Below, piece by piece: positions 1-22,899 of a stretch of DNA of 64,000 bases; position 1 is the stretch's first letter, and the number at the start of each line of letters is the position of its first letter. The stretch comes from Brachyhypopomus gauderio (Eukaryota; Chordata; Actinopteri; Gymnotiformes; Hypopomidae), in assembly GCF_052324685.1 (NCBI RefSeq), contig NC_135218.1:21286355-21350354 (forward strand), read 5' to 3'. The position numbers and the translations under genes are program-made. Below the pieces are notes generated by a model. That model saw nothing but the letters and a program-made list of their open reading frames with translations, had not been told where the DNA came from and made no database searches.

Positions 1-603
1 GACCTGCAAGTAGGGAATTGCAGTAGTCCAGCTTAGAGATTACTAGAGACTGCATAAGCACTTGAGTAGCTTCCTGTGAAAGGAAGGGTCGTATTCTCCA
101 TATGTTGCAGAGGAGAAATCTGCAGGATCTGGTCAGTTTTGAAACATGTGTTGAGAAGGACAATTCGTTGTCCAATGTTACACCCAGGCTTTGTGCAGTT
201 TCTGATGGTGTTAACAAGGTGTTCTCAAAAGAAACTGTGAGGTCGTTATGTGGGTTTGGGGTTCCTGGAAAATACAGAAGCTCAGTTTTACTAGGGTTGA
301 GCTTCAAGTGGTGAGCAGTCATCCATGAAGCAATATCTGCCAAGCATGCCGAGATACCCCTAGAAACCTGGGTGTCAGAATGAACGAAGGAAAGAATTAG
401 CTGGGTGTCATCAGCATAGCAATGATGAGAGAAATCATGAGACAAAATAACGTCACCAAGGGAACGAGTATATAAAGAGAAGAGAAGAGGGCCTAGGACT
501 GAGCCTTGGGGGACTCCAGTGGAAAGTTTACATGGATTGGATGTAGATCCTCTCCATGTTACCTGATAGGAATGCTCTTCAAGATATGACTGGAACCATT
601 TCC
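1..603 (-). mobile_element. L2/Rex-like non-LTR retrotransposon fragment (reverse transcriptase)
   Basis: Read on the minus strand, the whole stretch is one open frame of about 200 codons with reverse-transcriptase landmarks in order: WKWFQSYL, the [16 protein letters not shown] block, the CYADDTQL catalytic box, then [16 protein letters not shown] and [11 protein letters not shown]. This is the palm/thumb arrangement of fish CR1/L2/Rex-type LINEs. The frame runs off the window at base 1. Homology stops near 603, so the insertion looks 5'-truncated, the usual outcome of target-primed reverse transcription. The absence of stops suggests a young copy. It lies inside a USP43 intron in antisense orientation, about 43 bp from the next exon. 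Confidence 0.88.
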
Positions 604-646
604 ATATATAACCATATATCTTATCTATTATCTGTAATGTGGGCAG

Positions 647-2085
647 GTTCGATATGCTCGTCGGTGTCGGAGCACTGGCTCATGCGTTTGACCGAGGACA
701 GTAAGAGAGGAAGCATGGTGTCTCACATCTCCTCCTCCTTCCCCTCGCCCACCCCTGACAGCCCTGTCTCACCCCAGCTATCTGTCTTCCATGATGATGC
801 TCAGAGGAACAACAGCGGTAAGCTGTGGGATTTTCCAGCATAACCTGCGGAAAAATCCCTGCTGCTCTTCCCTACCAGACTTAGCTCTCTGGCTATAGCG
901 TAGGGATTTAGTGTAGAATTTCTTTCGTGTAGAATGTCTCAAAATAAATGTATTTACTTTTTATCTAGTAATTAGCCTAAGTTAACAATTACAATAATTA
1001 GAAAGAAATTTACAATGTCAGTGTATGTTTGTGTTAGTGTTATCTGTTTTGTGTGTGTTAGTGCTGTGTTATCTGTTTTGTGTGTGTGTTTGCGTGGTTG
1101 GCTCTAAACTGTCTCATGTGGTCCAGTCTCACTAGGAGGGTTTGAGGTGAGGCCCGTGGTCCGAAGTCTTCAGGGCCGCAGTGCCAGCGTGAGAAGCCCC
1201 ACCAAAGCCAGAGACACTCTGAAGAAAGTCTTTCCTCTGCGGTGGAGCTTCGGCTCCAAAAACCACCACAAAACTGCCCCTTCTCTGGCCGTTTCTGCCC
1301 CTGCCCCTGCCCCTGCCCCTGCCCCTGCCCCTGCCCCTGCTGCCGGTCCTGCCCCTGCACAGCTGGTGGAGTACCTGGAGTCAGGCAGGAGACCCCGCTG
1401 CACCAGCGGCAACATCATCACCCTGATGACATCACCGTCAAATAAGGAAGCTCCAGAGGGTCAGAAAGCAGCAGTCTCTAGCCACGCCAGGAACCCTGAC
1501 CCCCCGCAGGTCGCCGAGGGCCAGCAGCGTCCCATGCCTGAGCCTCTTATGACACAGAAGGGCAGTAGCAGTGGAACTCTGCCTCGAAGGAGCACCAGAA
1601 GGACCAAACAGGACCCAGCCAAATCGCAGGCAGCACCGGGCCAACGGAGTTCTGGCCTAGGGGTGTCAGGCCTGAGGAACGGCCGGGCATCTGCGCGAGA
1701 GACGCCCCCTGCAGGCCAGGTGGAGAGCAGGGCAGATGTCACGAAGGCTCGCGACAGCATCATGTCTCACCTGCCTCAGCCGGGCAGGAAGACCAACGGC
1801 ACGACCCGAACTGAGACCCGCCCGGGAGCCGAGCTGGTCAACGGCAGGGCGGTCGGGGGCGGGGCTGTCAATATGAAACGGTCCCAGAGCTCCTCCAGCA
1901 TCCCCCGCAGGGCTGACGGAGATCTGCGCCAGTCCACATCCTTGCAGCGCGCGGCCGCGGCCCCCGGGCTGCCCCCCCAGAGTGTGGCCGCAGGGAGGAG
2001 TCCCCGCGGAGCCCTGCAGAGAGCTCGCTTCAGCAGCAGCGCCTCCCTGGGCAGGAGGAGAGGCGTGCCCGAGTCCAGCTTCTGA
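647..2085 (+). CDS. usp43: USP43 C-terminal exons (ubiquitin carboxyl-terminal hydrolase 43), partial
   Basis: Two exons, 647-817 and 1136-2085, are joined in phase 1 (donor gtaagc at 818, acceptor tag at 1133-1135) and end at a TGA at 2083-2085. They encode about 370 residues of the low-complexity tail of a ubiquitin-specific protease; the catalytic domain lies to the left, outside the window. The match to the USP43 tail comes from [41 protein letters not shown] and the terminal VPESSF. Family members remove ubiquitin from substrates. A GCCCCT hexamer run at about 1296-1345 encodes a Pro-Ala repeat that looks lineage-specific. The rest of the tail is rich in Ser, Arg and Pro and probably disordered. 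The USP31 paralogue is the alternative, but the terminal motif fits USP43 better. Confidence 0.85.
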
Positions 2086-2835
2086 CACAATCCCCCCAAC
2101 CACACCCAGTGCTTCATATAAACCACCCCCTCGCTCAGAACACAGTCACACCAAGCACGGTCGAACCAAACAACCTCACACCACATACACAAGAACAAAC
2201 CCTGCATCCGCATGGATCAACATGCCAAACTTGTGGATCGACACACGGCAAACACACTCACTCTGAAAACATGCCAAAAAACAACACACCTTCAACACAC
2301 CAAACACTCTGCTAAAAACCACCAATCAAATAAAACCATCACACCCTCTCACTTAAAAAGACACACACAGAGCGAATGTGGGCAAGACAGGATAGGATGT
2401 GACGCAGAGCACTCAGAGTTTAAGGAGCTTTCAGCTGTCAGAAGTAGAGAGCTCCCAGAAGGCAGAGATGACAGAGAAAGGTTTCTGTTTATGAAATGAT
2501 AACAAATCAGTTGATCAAGCGATGGGGGGTTGGATTGTAGTTGAGATGAAGCATTGACACTAGAAGGTGGCGTAGGGACACGCAGGGAGAGCCCAGCAAA
2601 GTACCTTTGGCCCTACTGAACAACTTTAACAGAACTGTAAGTATATTGTGAGATTCTTATCTTTAATGGTGCAATTCATATTGGTCATCTCAGATCTAGA
2701 CAAGATGAAGATACGTAGTATTCATGCATGTTACTGTCTGTTCACGGTCCGAACACACAGTCATTTTGGGCAGATTTAACTGACTTTGTATATAATTACA
2801 TATTAGATTTTGAGATGTATTTATGGTTCAACCAG

Positions 2836-2837
<2 letters not shown>

Positions 2838-2932
<95 letters not shown>
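2838..2932. repeat. (GT)n microsatellite
   Basis: About 47 uninterrupted GT units in probable USP43 3' UTR or flanking DNA. Z-DNA potential; likely length-polymorphic. Confidence 0.97.
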
Positions 2933-2934
<2 letters not shown>

Positions 2935-3949
2935 ACTATAGCTATATACAGAGTAATAGCTGCTAGATTTTCAGATGACTTTATTGGTTTGTAGAAATGC
3001 CTACAAATGTTCCTAGAAATGTTCTAAGAAATCCCTCCTTATAAAACTATTTTAAAATAAGGCAGATGGAGAAAAGGCCAGGTAATCAGACAATCCCAAA
3101 GTTTTTGAAACCGTGAAGAATGTTGAAAGTTGGTATTGAGGAGGGCCCGAAGGTCTTGGTGAACGTTGGTGATGTGACTAGGGGGATCCTCAGGGGAGGT
3201 GTAAGACCATAGGGGGCCTCCTCCCCACCGCACGCAGAGATCCACCCGTCACCATCTAGGAAAGCAATAAATAGCAAAGCCTTTCTGGTATGAGCTAGAA
3301 TGCATGCTGTGTCTAACAGTGACTAATCAATGTCTTAGTGTAATTAATGCAATAATGATTTGGGTAGACATTACTGATTAAATATCAGATCCAGTTGAAT
3401 TTTATCAACATTTAGAGATAATCTGCATTCCGGTGATGTCACCCTTCATGTGCTGTAGTGTGGCCTTATTCTCAGTGTTAAGGAGTTCCAAATGAGATGG
3501 TTGTTGGACTACTTCATACGTACTTCCGAGCATATTAACTTTGTCTTGTTCATGAGCTTTTCACTTGATCATTTTGATTATATTTTCTTGTTGCCTGATT
3601 CAGTTGTCTCGCTAAATGCTAATGGATTTTTTTTAACAGAAATGTGAACTTACCAAAAATGCTTTTTTTTGTGTCTAAGACTACTACTGTATGTTTAAAA
3701 CTCATATAGATTCTGTGCCAAGACAGAATGCCTTACTCACAGAGACATTTCACAACAGTTCAGGACCTATGCTGTTGTCTGGGTGTAAACTGGGAGTCTT
3801 TTATGGATGCTGAGGGTTAAGCATAAACTGTGCTTCAAGATAGTTATAATATTTGGCATTTGATATTTTCTGAGATTATGCTGTACATGCAAGTGCTGTG
3901 TTGCATGAACATTGTAGATTTAATAATAATTAAGCCTTGACAAATAGAC

Positions 3950-4560
3950 ATCACCACTAAAACCTTACATGACCACAACCAGCACATCAATACATTACTC
4001 CAATATATCACCTGCAGTAGTACACCATCTTACATCACTATTTCCAGGACATCCACACCCACTTTCATCATCACCATCAGCTTACATCACCACCACCAGT
4101 ACATCACATTCTTCGATACATCACCACCATCTTACATCATCACCTCCGGTATGCTACAAGAATTCACATTCACGAATTCACATTCACATTCACATACTAG
4201 TTTAAGATCACATTGCATCACTAACTTTGGTACATCACTACCACCACTGCATCACCCCCAGCTGACATCACCATCATCGGTGCATCACCTCTAGCATACA
4301 TATAGTACATCACCACTATCACCAATATATCACCACTACTAATACGTCAACACAATCACAAATATACCACCACTACTAATACCTCACCACTATCACCAAT
4401 ATATCACCACTACTAATACCTCACCACAATCACCAATATATCACCACTACTAATACCTCACCACTATCACCAATATATCACCACTCTTAATATCTCACCA
4501 TCATCTTACATCACCACAATCACCAATATATCTCCACTCCTAATACCTCACCTCCACCTT
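3950..4560. repeat. ATCACCAC-rich region with a 37-bp minisatellite
   Basis: The segment is built from diverged CATCACCA/TTACATCACCA units. From about 4320 it becomes a regular array: the word ACCAATATAT recurs at 4321, 4395, 4432, 4469 and 4512, giving 37-bp spacing (the first interval is two units, the last carries 6 extra bases). There are about six copies. Divergence between units and the lack of unique spacers make it an ordinary minisatellite. Confidence 0.85.
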
Positions 4561-4679
4561 AGCACACACACTGCCCACATCAAATATCATATTTATGAGG
4601 CTGAACATAAAAGCAAAACAATGCAAATATGCTTTGTAACACTGAGCCCACAGCCAAAATGTTATACCCTGACGGATTC

Positions 4680-5020
4680 TGGTTATATGGACTCTGATAG
4701 ATGCTGTTTAGATGGACTCTGAAAGACTCTTCTTAGACATACTCTGATGGACTCTGGTTAAATGGACTCTGGTGGACTCTAGTTTGATGGACTCTGGTCA
4801 GACAGACTGATGGACTGGTGGATTCTGATGGACTCTGGTTAGATGGACTCTGATGAATTCTGGTGGACTTTGGTTAGTTGGACTCTGATGGACCCTAAGT
4901 AGATGGACTCTGATGGAATCTGGTTAGATGGACTCTCCAACACCTGAATCTGATGGACTCTGGTGGACTTTGGTTAGTTAGACTCTGATGGACTCTGGTC
5001 AGATGTACTCTGATGGACCA
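4680..5020. repeat. Degenerate TGGACTCTG minisatellite
   Basis: The words GATGGACTCTG and TGGACTCTGGTTAGA recur more than a dozen times with irregular 9-30 bp spacing. It is an old, heavily diverged tandem array. Confidence 0.85.
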
Positions 5021-6030
5021 AGAGATGCTAAAGCTGCTACAGTTCAGCCTCGTTCACCATCTGCATTTCCCAGTGCATGTTGGTTTTTCAGAGCAGTGTG
5101 TGTAGCTTCACTGGGTTAATCAGAATGCAAACATCTGTTGGGGGAAAAAAGGCATTTTTATTCCTTTTTCCTTTTTGCAATCTATGTTGACCTTGTTGTT
5201 TACCAAAAGACACAGTTCTTTTACAAGTATAGATGAAGGAATTATTATTATTTTTATGTTTCTTTCGTTCAATTTGTTTCTTTTATATACAAATTTTATA
5301 TGCATTTTGTAATGTCTTTGTAAATACGATATATATATGAGATTTAAAAAAGAATAGTATATTGATCATTGGCAAAGGTCAGGGTTTAAGACCATTACAT
5401 GTAGGAATCAGCTGTTTTCATGTTTAACTATTGCACAAGGGTTCACATTCTGTTGACAGTTAGGTTGGAAATAACCTGGTAAAAGTGTCTGGTAAAATAT
5501 TAAACTGTTTTATTTTTGTAAGCCTCTATTAAAACACATTCTTGCACACAATTGAGTATTTGTCTTTTTTAATACCAAAAAAAGCTGTGTAATGCATTAA
5601 CAGTAGATCATAAAAGGTTCCAGTGGGACTCAGAAGATCACAGTTTCATCAGTTTCATGTTGTAAAGAAGAAAGCATCATCTGTAAATCCCAAACACTTT
5701 CAAATGTAAAAGATATAAACAGTTTGAACGCTTGGCAGTAAATAAGTCATGTGAAAATGCATTGTTCTGAAAGGCGAATGAGGATTAATGTGATTTATTA
5801 ACAGTCATAATAGATTAGGCACATCCAGGAACAGTCGAGGAAATGGTGTATTGCAGTCAGCTGAGATTCACATCAGTGACAGTGTCAATCATGCATAACA
5901 AAAGACTTAAAGAGCAAAATTTGAACAGCAGACTGTTCAAACTGGAGAGCCCATGCAAACTTTGAAAGTGCTCAGAATTGCTCTCAAAAAGCATCAGTGA
6001 GAATGTGATGCTAAGAACCCTTGACACATA

Positions 6031-7453
6031 CACTATATTGCCAAAAGTATTTGCTCACCTTTCTTGACTCCCATATGATCTAAAGTGACATCCCATTCCT
6101 AATCCACCCTTTGCAGCTAGAACAGCTTAAACTCTTCTGGGAAGGCTGTCTATGAGGTTTAGAAGTGTGTTTATGGGGATTTTTGACCATTCGTCCAGAA
6201 GTGCATTTGTGAGGTTGCATACTGATTTTGGATGAGAAGGCCTGGTTCTCAGTCTGCGCTCTTATTCATCCCAAAGGTGTTCTATCACGTTGAGGTCAGG
6301 ACCCTGTGCGGGCCAGGTAAGTTAATCCAATTTCATCCACACCAGACTCTGTTATCAATGTCTTTATGGACTTTGTCATGTTGGAAGAGGAAGGAGCCAG
6401 CTCCAAACTGTTCCCACAAATTTAGGAGCATGGAATTGTCCAAAATGTCTTGGTATGCTGAAGCATTCAGTGTTCCTTTCACTGGAACTAAGGGGCCAAG
6501 CCCAGCTCCTGAAAAACAACCCCACACCATAATCCCCCCTCCACCAAACTTGGCACAATACAGTCAGACAAGTACCATTCAGTCATGGCCTGGTGGTAGG
6601 GAACTGGTCTTGTGACCGGAGGGTCGTGGCTTCGATTCCCAGACCTGAGGCCATGACTGAGGTGCCCTTGAGCAAGGCACCTAACCCCAACTGCTCCCCG
6701 GGCGCCGGGCTAGGGCTGCCCACCGCTCTGGGCATGTATGCACCACAACCCCCTAGTAATCACTAGTGTGTGTGTGTGTTAACTGCACAGATGGGTTAAA
6801 AGCAGAGGACAAATTTTGATTGCGGTGTAAAAAATCACAATTGACAAAATATGGCACATTTACAGATTTACATTCTCCTGGTAACTGCCAAACACAAAAT
6901 CATCCATCAGATTGCCAGATGGAGAAGCGTGATTCATCACTCCAGAGAACTCGCCTCCACTGCTTTAGAGTCCAGTGGCGGCATGCTTTACACCACTGCA
7001 TCCGATGCTTTGCATTGCACTTGGTGATGTATGGCTTGGATGCAGTTGCTTTACCACGAAAACCCATTACATGAAGCTCTCTGCGCACTGAGCTAATATG
7101 AAGGCCACATGAAGTTTGGATGTCTGTAGTGATTGAATCTGGCGTACCACTTTGTGGCTGAGTTGCTGTCATTCCCAAACACCTCCATTTTCTTATAATA
7201 CAGCTGACAGTCGACTGTGGAATATTTAGGAGCAAGGAAATTTCACTACTGGACTTGTTGCACAGGTGTCATCCTATCACAGTTCCATGCTGGAATTCAC
7301 TGAGCTGAGAGCGACCCATTCTTTCACAAATGTTTGTAAAAACAGTCTGCATGCCAAGGTACTTCATTTTATACCCCTGTGGCCATGGAAGTGATTGGAA
7401 CGCCTGATTCCGATTATTTGGATGGGTGAGTGAATACTTTTGGCAATATAGTG
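6031..7453 (-). mobile_element. Tc1-like DNA transposon, inactive, with nested SINE
   Basis: Terminal inverted repeats starting CACTATATTGCCAAAAGTAT are present at both ends, flanked by TA at 6029-6030 and 7454-7455, as expected for Tc1/mariner. The transposase is on the minus strand. A fragment at about 6900-7235 holds the helix-turn-helix region and the stretch ending LWSDESRF, which carries a catalytic Asp. A second at 6333-6530 begins [14 protein letters not shown]. The frame is broken by stops and split by a SINE at 6581-6870, so no active enzyme is expected. Related sequence occurs in JPT1 intron 2 (41200-43040). Confidence 0.92.
6581..6870 (+). mobile_element. tRNA-derived SINE inserted into the Tc1 element
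   Basis: The 5' part carries an A-box-like TGGCCTGGTGGTAGGG and a B-box-like GGCTTCGATTCCC, followed by the fish-SINE body (CTTGAGCAAGGCACCTAACC, GGGCTGCCCACCGCTC), a short GT run and a tail ending GGCACATTTACA. CATTC is found on both sides (6576-6580 and 6871-6875), consistent with a short target-site duplication in the Tc1 sequence. The same 3' tail recurs at 61134. Confidence 0.85.
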
Positions 7454-7600
7454 TACATTGTATTTAGTGTCGGTTGCAGTTATTGCATATGCAGCTGATA
7501 GAAACATATGCTAAGCTGTAACAAATCTACAGGCAGTCACATCCAGCTAAACACAGATTAGTTACCAATATTGAAATTGTTCAAGGAAATAAAATTCCCA

Positions 7601-7634
7601 AAAGGCAGGCAGGCAGGAAGACAAGAAGGCAAGA

Positions 7635-7672
<38 letters not shown>

Positions 7673-7742
7673 ACATGTTGGAAGGCAGGCATGCAGACAG
7701 ACAGGCAGGCAGACAGACAGGCAGGGAGGCAGACAGGCAGCA
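7601..7742. repeat. (GGCA)n / (GGCAGACA)n tetranucleotide repeat
   Basis: Runs of GGCA with scattered GACA and AAGG variants. Cysteine/proline/leucine-rich open frames here are products of the repeat. Confidence 0.92.
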
Positions 7743-8145
7743 TATAAGAAAGACAGACCGCCTTTCCAACGTTGTCAGCAGGATTCTGATGGTTTACATC
7801 AGTGGTTTGATGTAATTCTAGAGCATATCATATCAGTCGTGAAACATTCGTAAGAACAGGGCATGCCTAAATTCACCTTAAGGACTTAGAGAATACAAGT
7901 TAAAACGTGTTAACCTTGTTAAGAACAATTTAGTATGCAATTACAACCAGCAATCTGAGTCATAGTAGTTAAGATTCACTTTTATTTAAATATACAATAC
8001 TGGTATTTACTGTTGCAATACAATTATTTAATAATACAATACTGACACCTATAGGTATAATTAGAAACTGCGCCCTCTATGATTAGCTCATTCTTCGATG
8101 TAAACGAAATGAAAAGAAAAAAGATATAAGCCTAATAAACAAAAA

Positions 8146-8146
<1 letters not shown>

Positions 8147-8234
<88 letters not shown>
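8147..8234. repeat. (AT)n microsatellite
   Basis: About 40 TA units with one G interruption at 8220-8221. Confidence 0.95.
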
Positions 8235-8739
8235 AAACGTTCCGAGAGTTATACTCCTATGATTAATAATCCGTTGCTTGGCTGTTTGTAATTTGCAAAT
8301 TTTCATTTCACGTCATTCTGCAACTTTTCATCAGTTGTCTCTGTCATGCTCGATACTCCCGTTACATCAAGTGACGAAACGGCAAAAAAAACGACAACAC
8401 ACACTACAAGAATAATTCTATTAACATATAAACATCTGCCTTTAGTCTGCTGTGTTTTATTTACCACCTTAACTGAAATACGATATTATTTTCTCTTTGA
8501 AATGGCTGCTGATTTTTACCATAGTTTCGGTTGTTTTTTAATAGTAAGTATGTAAATAACAGCTATTATAATTATTCAGACCTATTCATTAAGTAAAATA
8601 TTTACGACAAATCTTATATTAGCAATATGGTACAACTTCTCGCTTTAAAATCTAGATTCATGCAAAAATGAAGAAATTGTAGTATTTAGTCCTTGTTTAC
8701 ATTTTAATATTGTGCTTGAGGTGAGACTGAAAGGAGCTA

Positions 8740-19073
<10,334 letters not shown>

Positions 19074-19595
19074 CTTCACACCAATAAAAAAAACTGAACA
19101 ATAAACAAAATCCAAAAAAACAAACAAAAAAAAAAGCAAGAACACAAACAGTCAAGTGAACAGAAACCGCCTGTTAAAGCGAATGAGGACTTCCAGCTGG
19201 GTTGCCATAGAAACAGGGACCGTGGAGAGAAGTAGGGGAGAAAAAGGCCGGATTGGTGCCTGGAATGCTGATTGGACAAGAGGGACGGAACTGTGCTCTG
19301 CTATTGGCGGGTGGTGGCAGTTGGCTGGAAGACGAGCAGGCCTGCTGGAGTGGTGGTGTGGGAAGTGTGGAAGCTCTGGCAGTGTCTCTAAAGACCTCTA
19401 ACTGTGCTGCTTTCTATCTACCTGCCTCTCACTGTTCCTGTGTGTCTCTCACACTCCATGGTCAGCTGCACTAAACATGAAAAACATCTTTTACAAAGAG
19501 AAAATGTAAATTATTTTGGGGTGGGGAGTTGGACTATCTATAGCACTAAGGGAGAGAGAGGGGCTCAGCCTTGGGGGTTTTTGTGCCTGGTCCTG

Positions 19596-19650
<55 letters not shown>

Positions 19651-21600
19651 GTAGAGGGAGAGAGCGCAAACTCATGGTATCACATTTGCAGTACTTTACA
19701 CGTGTCTGTGGTGTGGTGGTGTTCTAAATCTCCCTTCATCTGTTTTTACACGACTGACGTTGGAGACAGAAGATCAGGGATCATCAGTAATAATGTGATT
19801 TTTCAGTCAGTCATACAGATCAGCTCGTTTAGTCCTCTTAATCTGTAAGGTCTCTAATGACAATACCTCTTGATGTCATGAGACCAGTGATGTCATGGGC
19901 CACTGCATTTACACTAGAAATCCTGGCTGTTCGTGAGTAGTAGGAAGACATGAGGTATAGGTATAACGCACTGTTTTTTTTGTTTATTCATATCTGGTGA
20001 GATTCAGTTGAACAGTTTAGTAAAGCTCCAAATGGCAGGATCTATACAGTTACAAGCTATGTGTGTGGGAGCCCCTAGTATGCAGGGATGTGTGTGAAAA
20101 TGGCCAAACTATCTCACTGCCTTTTTAAAACCCCTGCTGAGATGATCCGAATAATGATTTGCTCTTTAAAGGCTTCTGTGGGTGTGACATTAGTCATTGT
20201 TTCTCATAGCAGAAACGTCGCCATCTTGCATTGTTTTTGTGCAAGGCAAATTCCAGTCTAATTTTTTCTTCATCTGGTAGTTGGTTTTGATGTCAGTTTT
20301 TGCCGGTTTCTCTGCTGCTGATTGAGGGCCTTAGACTTGAAATTCCTCCTGATTGGTATTTTTTATTTTTTTTTATATTGGTATTGGCAGTTGTTGACTG
20401 GGTATTGATGCAGTGGGTGGAGCAGCAGCTGCTTGCTGGTTTGCTGCCATTGGCCCAACTTTGTGCCTTTCCATCTCTACAGCTTTCTTTGTACTATACT
20501 GTAGTACCTTGCACCTTGTAAGGCCATAGGAGGACAAGACATTTCAGCTGCTGTCCTAATAGCCTTGGCCATTGAGGTGAATTCCTTTATAGACCTTTTA
20601 TTAATACTGTAGGGACAGAAGGAAGGTTCAGCTCTCCAATTGACCAAGGAATTTCCTGAAATGTTTAGATGTGAAGGACATATTTCATATAAATCAAACC
20701 ATTTTCAGAATGTTTTTTTAATTATTATTATTATTATTATTTAAATGTATAAACTGTTTAATGGAGTTAGATGTTCTGTATGGTGTGTCAAGATGAGATT
20801 GAAGGCTGGAGATATATATATCCATTTAATGATTTATTAATCATGTTTATGTATTAATTTGAATGACATCTGGTAATTTAGCAACCTGCTGTGTAGTCTT
20901 TTTATGCAGCTAAAAGGAAATTCTTGGAGAAAAAACTTTCTTTTCGTAACCAAGGACTAAGACCTTTGAACTTGACAATCGGTGTTTCTATCAAACCATG
21001 AAAAGACAAGGCAGATGTCTAATGTCGCAAAATGGCTGTCATGGTCTCAACGTACCTCCAATCTCATCAGAATGTTGACAACTGAGATATGACTGCAGAT
21101 TGTACATGAGATGGGAGGAGTGAGATGGGAGGAATGCTCTCTCATCCACTGAAGGAACCTAAAGCCTCCTGAGGACCCAGCCTGGCTCTCGAGGGTGCGT
21201 GTATGCATGTGTGTCTTTCTTTGGGGAAGGGGGGGGGGGGGTTTCACTCGAGCACTTATTGAGCACTTCACCTCCATATCTTCTCATGTCCCTGCCGCAT
21301 TACGTCTGTCATATAATGGTCTAGCAGATCTGTTGCTGCAGTGGTGCAAGCCCATCGTGCTGCTTGTTTTGAAGTTGCATTCTCATCGGACACGGTTCGT
21401 GTTGCTCTCTCTCCGGATGCTTTTACCATCAAGTGTGAAAGTCGCGTCTTCAGCTCTTCATCTAAGGAGACTCCAGAATGTTAACACCCTGAGCCTCATA
21501 TCAGAATTCTGCAGTCCCCCCTATCTCATACTGGGCAAAGTGTATTGTGTTGGTTAATAATTTTTCCCCCCTGTATGTTCATAAAGTTCAATTAAAGGAA
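19074..21600 (+). other. GRB2 3' UTR (predicted)
   Basis: No competing gene is seen for 2.5 kb after the stop. The region holds an (AG)n run at 19600-19643 and a G run near 21229-21241. ATTAAA near 21591 is a candidate poly(A) signal. A long 3' UTR is usual for GRB2. Confidence 0.5.
19600..19643. repeat. (AG)n microsatellite
   Basis: About 21 AG units in the predicted GRB2 3' UTR. Confidence 0.95.
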
Positions 21601-22660
21601 GTTGGTTGGTTTGCTTTTCTCTCCGTTAGGAACATCCATACATACATACAGTTTTATTGTAACTAGTTAAACTCATATGGTACTACTGTAAAAGGGTGTT
21701 GATGCTGATCATGCTGTCTGGTGGAAGAGTATGTGATGTAAATCTGGAGAGAGGAAAAATACATTTTGGTCTGTTTATCCCTTTAAAAAATTTTCCTATT
21801 GAAAAATACAGTCACGAAATGGAAGTTTGAGTGTAATGTTATCATAACCATTGTAAAAGGGATGTCTCTTTTTAATTTGATTTTTTTTTCTTTATCTTGG
21901 AAAAATAGTAGCTTATGCCAAAACCCATAATTGCTTTGACACAACACAACTGATTAAGAAGTCACTCTTAACATTGGTGCAAGACAGCTCAAAAGTAAAC
22001 TCCCTATCTGCTGGAACAAGTCTGATCTAGAAGTTCCAGACCACAAAAGAGTGTTCTGTATAGGATGCTGTCTTTATGATCTGTAATGGCAGATTTGTAG
22101 ATGTTGGTGTTGTAATAAACACATGAATTTCTGTCTGTTGGACTGTCATGCAAGTAAGTCTTAATTCAATCCAGCTCGATTTCTGTCTAGTAAAACAGAC
22201 TGACCTCCCAGCTATCGGTGGTCTCTGACCATCTGTCATCTGTGCTTGCCGTGACCTTTTTGTTATTATTTAAATGTTGCACTGAATAATTTTAAAAGTT
22301 CTTATCACAATTAGTTTTTATCTGTCCCATAAACAACTTATTGTCACCCCCTTCTGGCATTTTTTTGCAGTGCAGAATGTAAAGCATGACTGAACTGCTA
22401 CCCTTTGCCATTATGGGTTCATTTCAGATTTGCTCAGTAATCGACAATAATGAATTACATTATGTTCCTCCTGTGCAGAAAAATACAACTAAAACAAGCT
22501 TGTGTTGAGTAAACCTTTTTCAGTGTGGTGAGGATAAATAGGCCTGTTATTGGGATATTTGACAGTAGTTTTTAGGACCATAAATGTTTTTATTTCCTTT
22601 CCACAGAGTGCGATATATTGAGAATGTTGTGTTAACAGGTTCACCACTTTGGTTCACCAC

Positions 22661-22763
22661 TCACTAGAATCGTGGCTAGAAAAAGTGAGTTACTTTGCAA
22701 ATTTGAAAACACATTTCTTGAGAGAAATTATTTGATATCATGTTTGTTAAAAGTAGTTTGAGA
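22661..22763 (+). pseudogene. Displaced copy of the GGA3 exon 1/intron 1 boundary
   Basis: This block matches GGA3 at 26791-26912: TCACTAGAATCNTGGCTA, then the GTGAGT donor, TTTGCAAATTTGAAAA, and a long identical run through ACATTTCTTGAGAGAAATTA to AAAGTAGTTTGAGA. Relative to GGA3 it lacks about 24 bp of intron and has 5 extra bases before the donor, creating an in-frame TAG after the Leu codon. The GGA3 start codon is not included. It is a same-orientation partial duplication, 4.1 kb upstream of the original and about 0.6 kb before the MIF4GD coding start. Confidence 0.85.
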
Positions 22764-22899
22764 GACCTTGAAGTCTCTTAGTATGACAGCAAATCTAGAA
22801 TTTGGGTTTGTTACTACCAGGTCTCCTGTGCCTCAGGACTGATAATCACAAATATCGACACAAGAGCAGTTTATTGATCTGTTTCATTGTTCTGACTGA

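Larger units (their letters stand above)
2086..5600 (+). other. USP43 3' UTR and downstream non-coding DNA
   Basis: No coding exon is recognisable. An AATAAA at 2329-2334 could end a short USP43 transcript. AT-rich sequence with ATTAAA-type signals near 5500-5535 could end a longer one. The stretch also holds a GT microsatellite and two minisatellites, listed separately. Which poly(A) site is used cannot be decided from sequence. Confidence 0.4.
7454..8700. other. Intergenic DNA between the Tc1 element and the GRB2 upstream region
   Basis: Holds the GGCA and AT microsatellites listed separately. The remainder is AT-rich, and I see no exon or RNA gene in it. Confidence 0.5.

Noticed and set aside
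1666-2213. Minus-strand frames opposite the USP43 last exon
   Set aside because: They are shadows of GC-rich coding sequence with no family match.
4300-4560. 37-bp periodic array as a possible CRISPR or protein-coding repeat
   Set aside because: No conserved repeat/unique spacer alternation and stops occur in the frames; it is a minisatellite.
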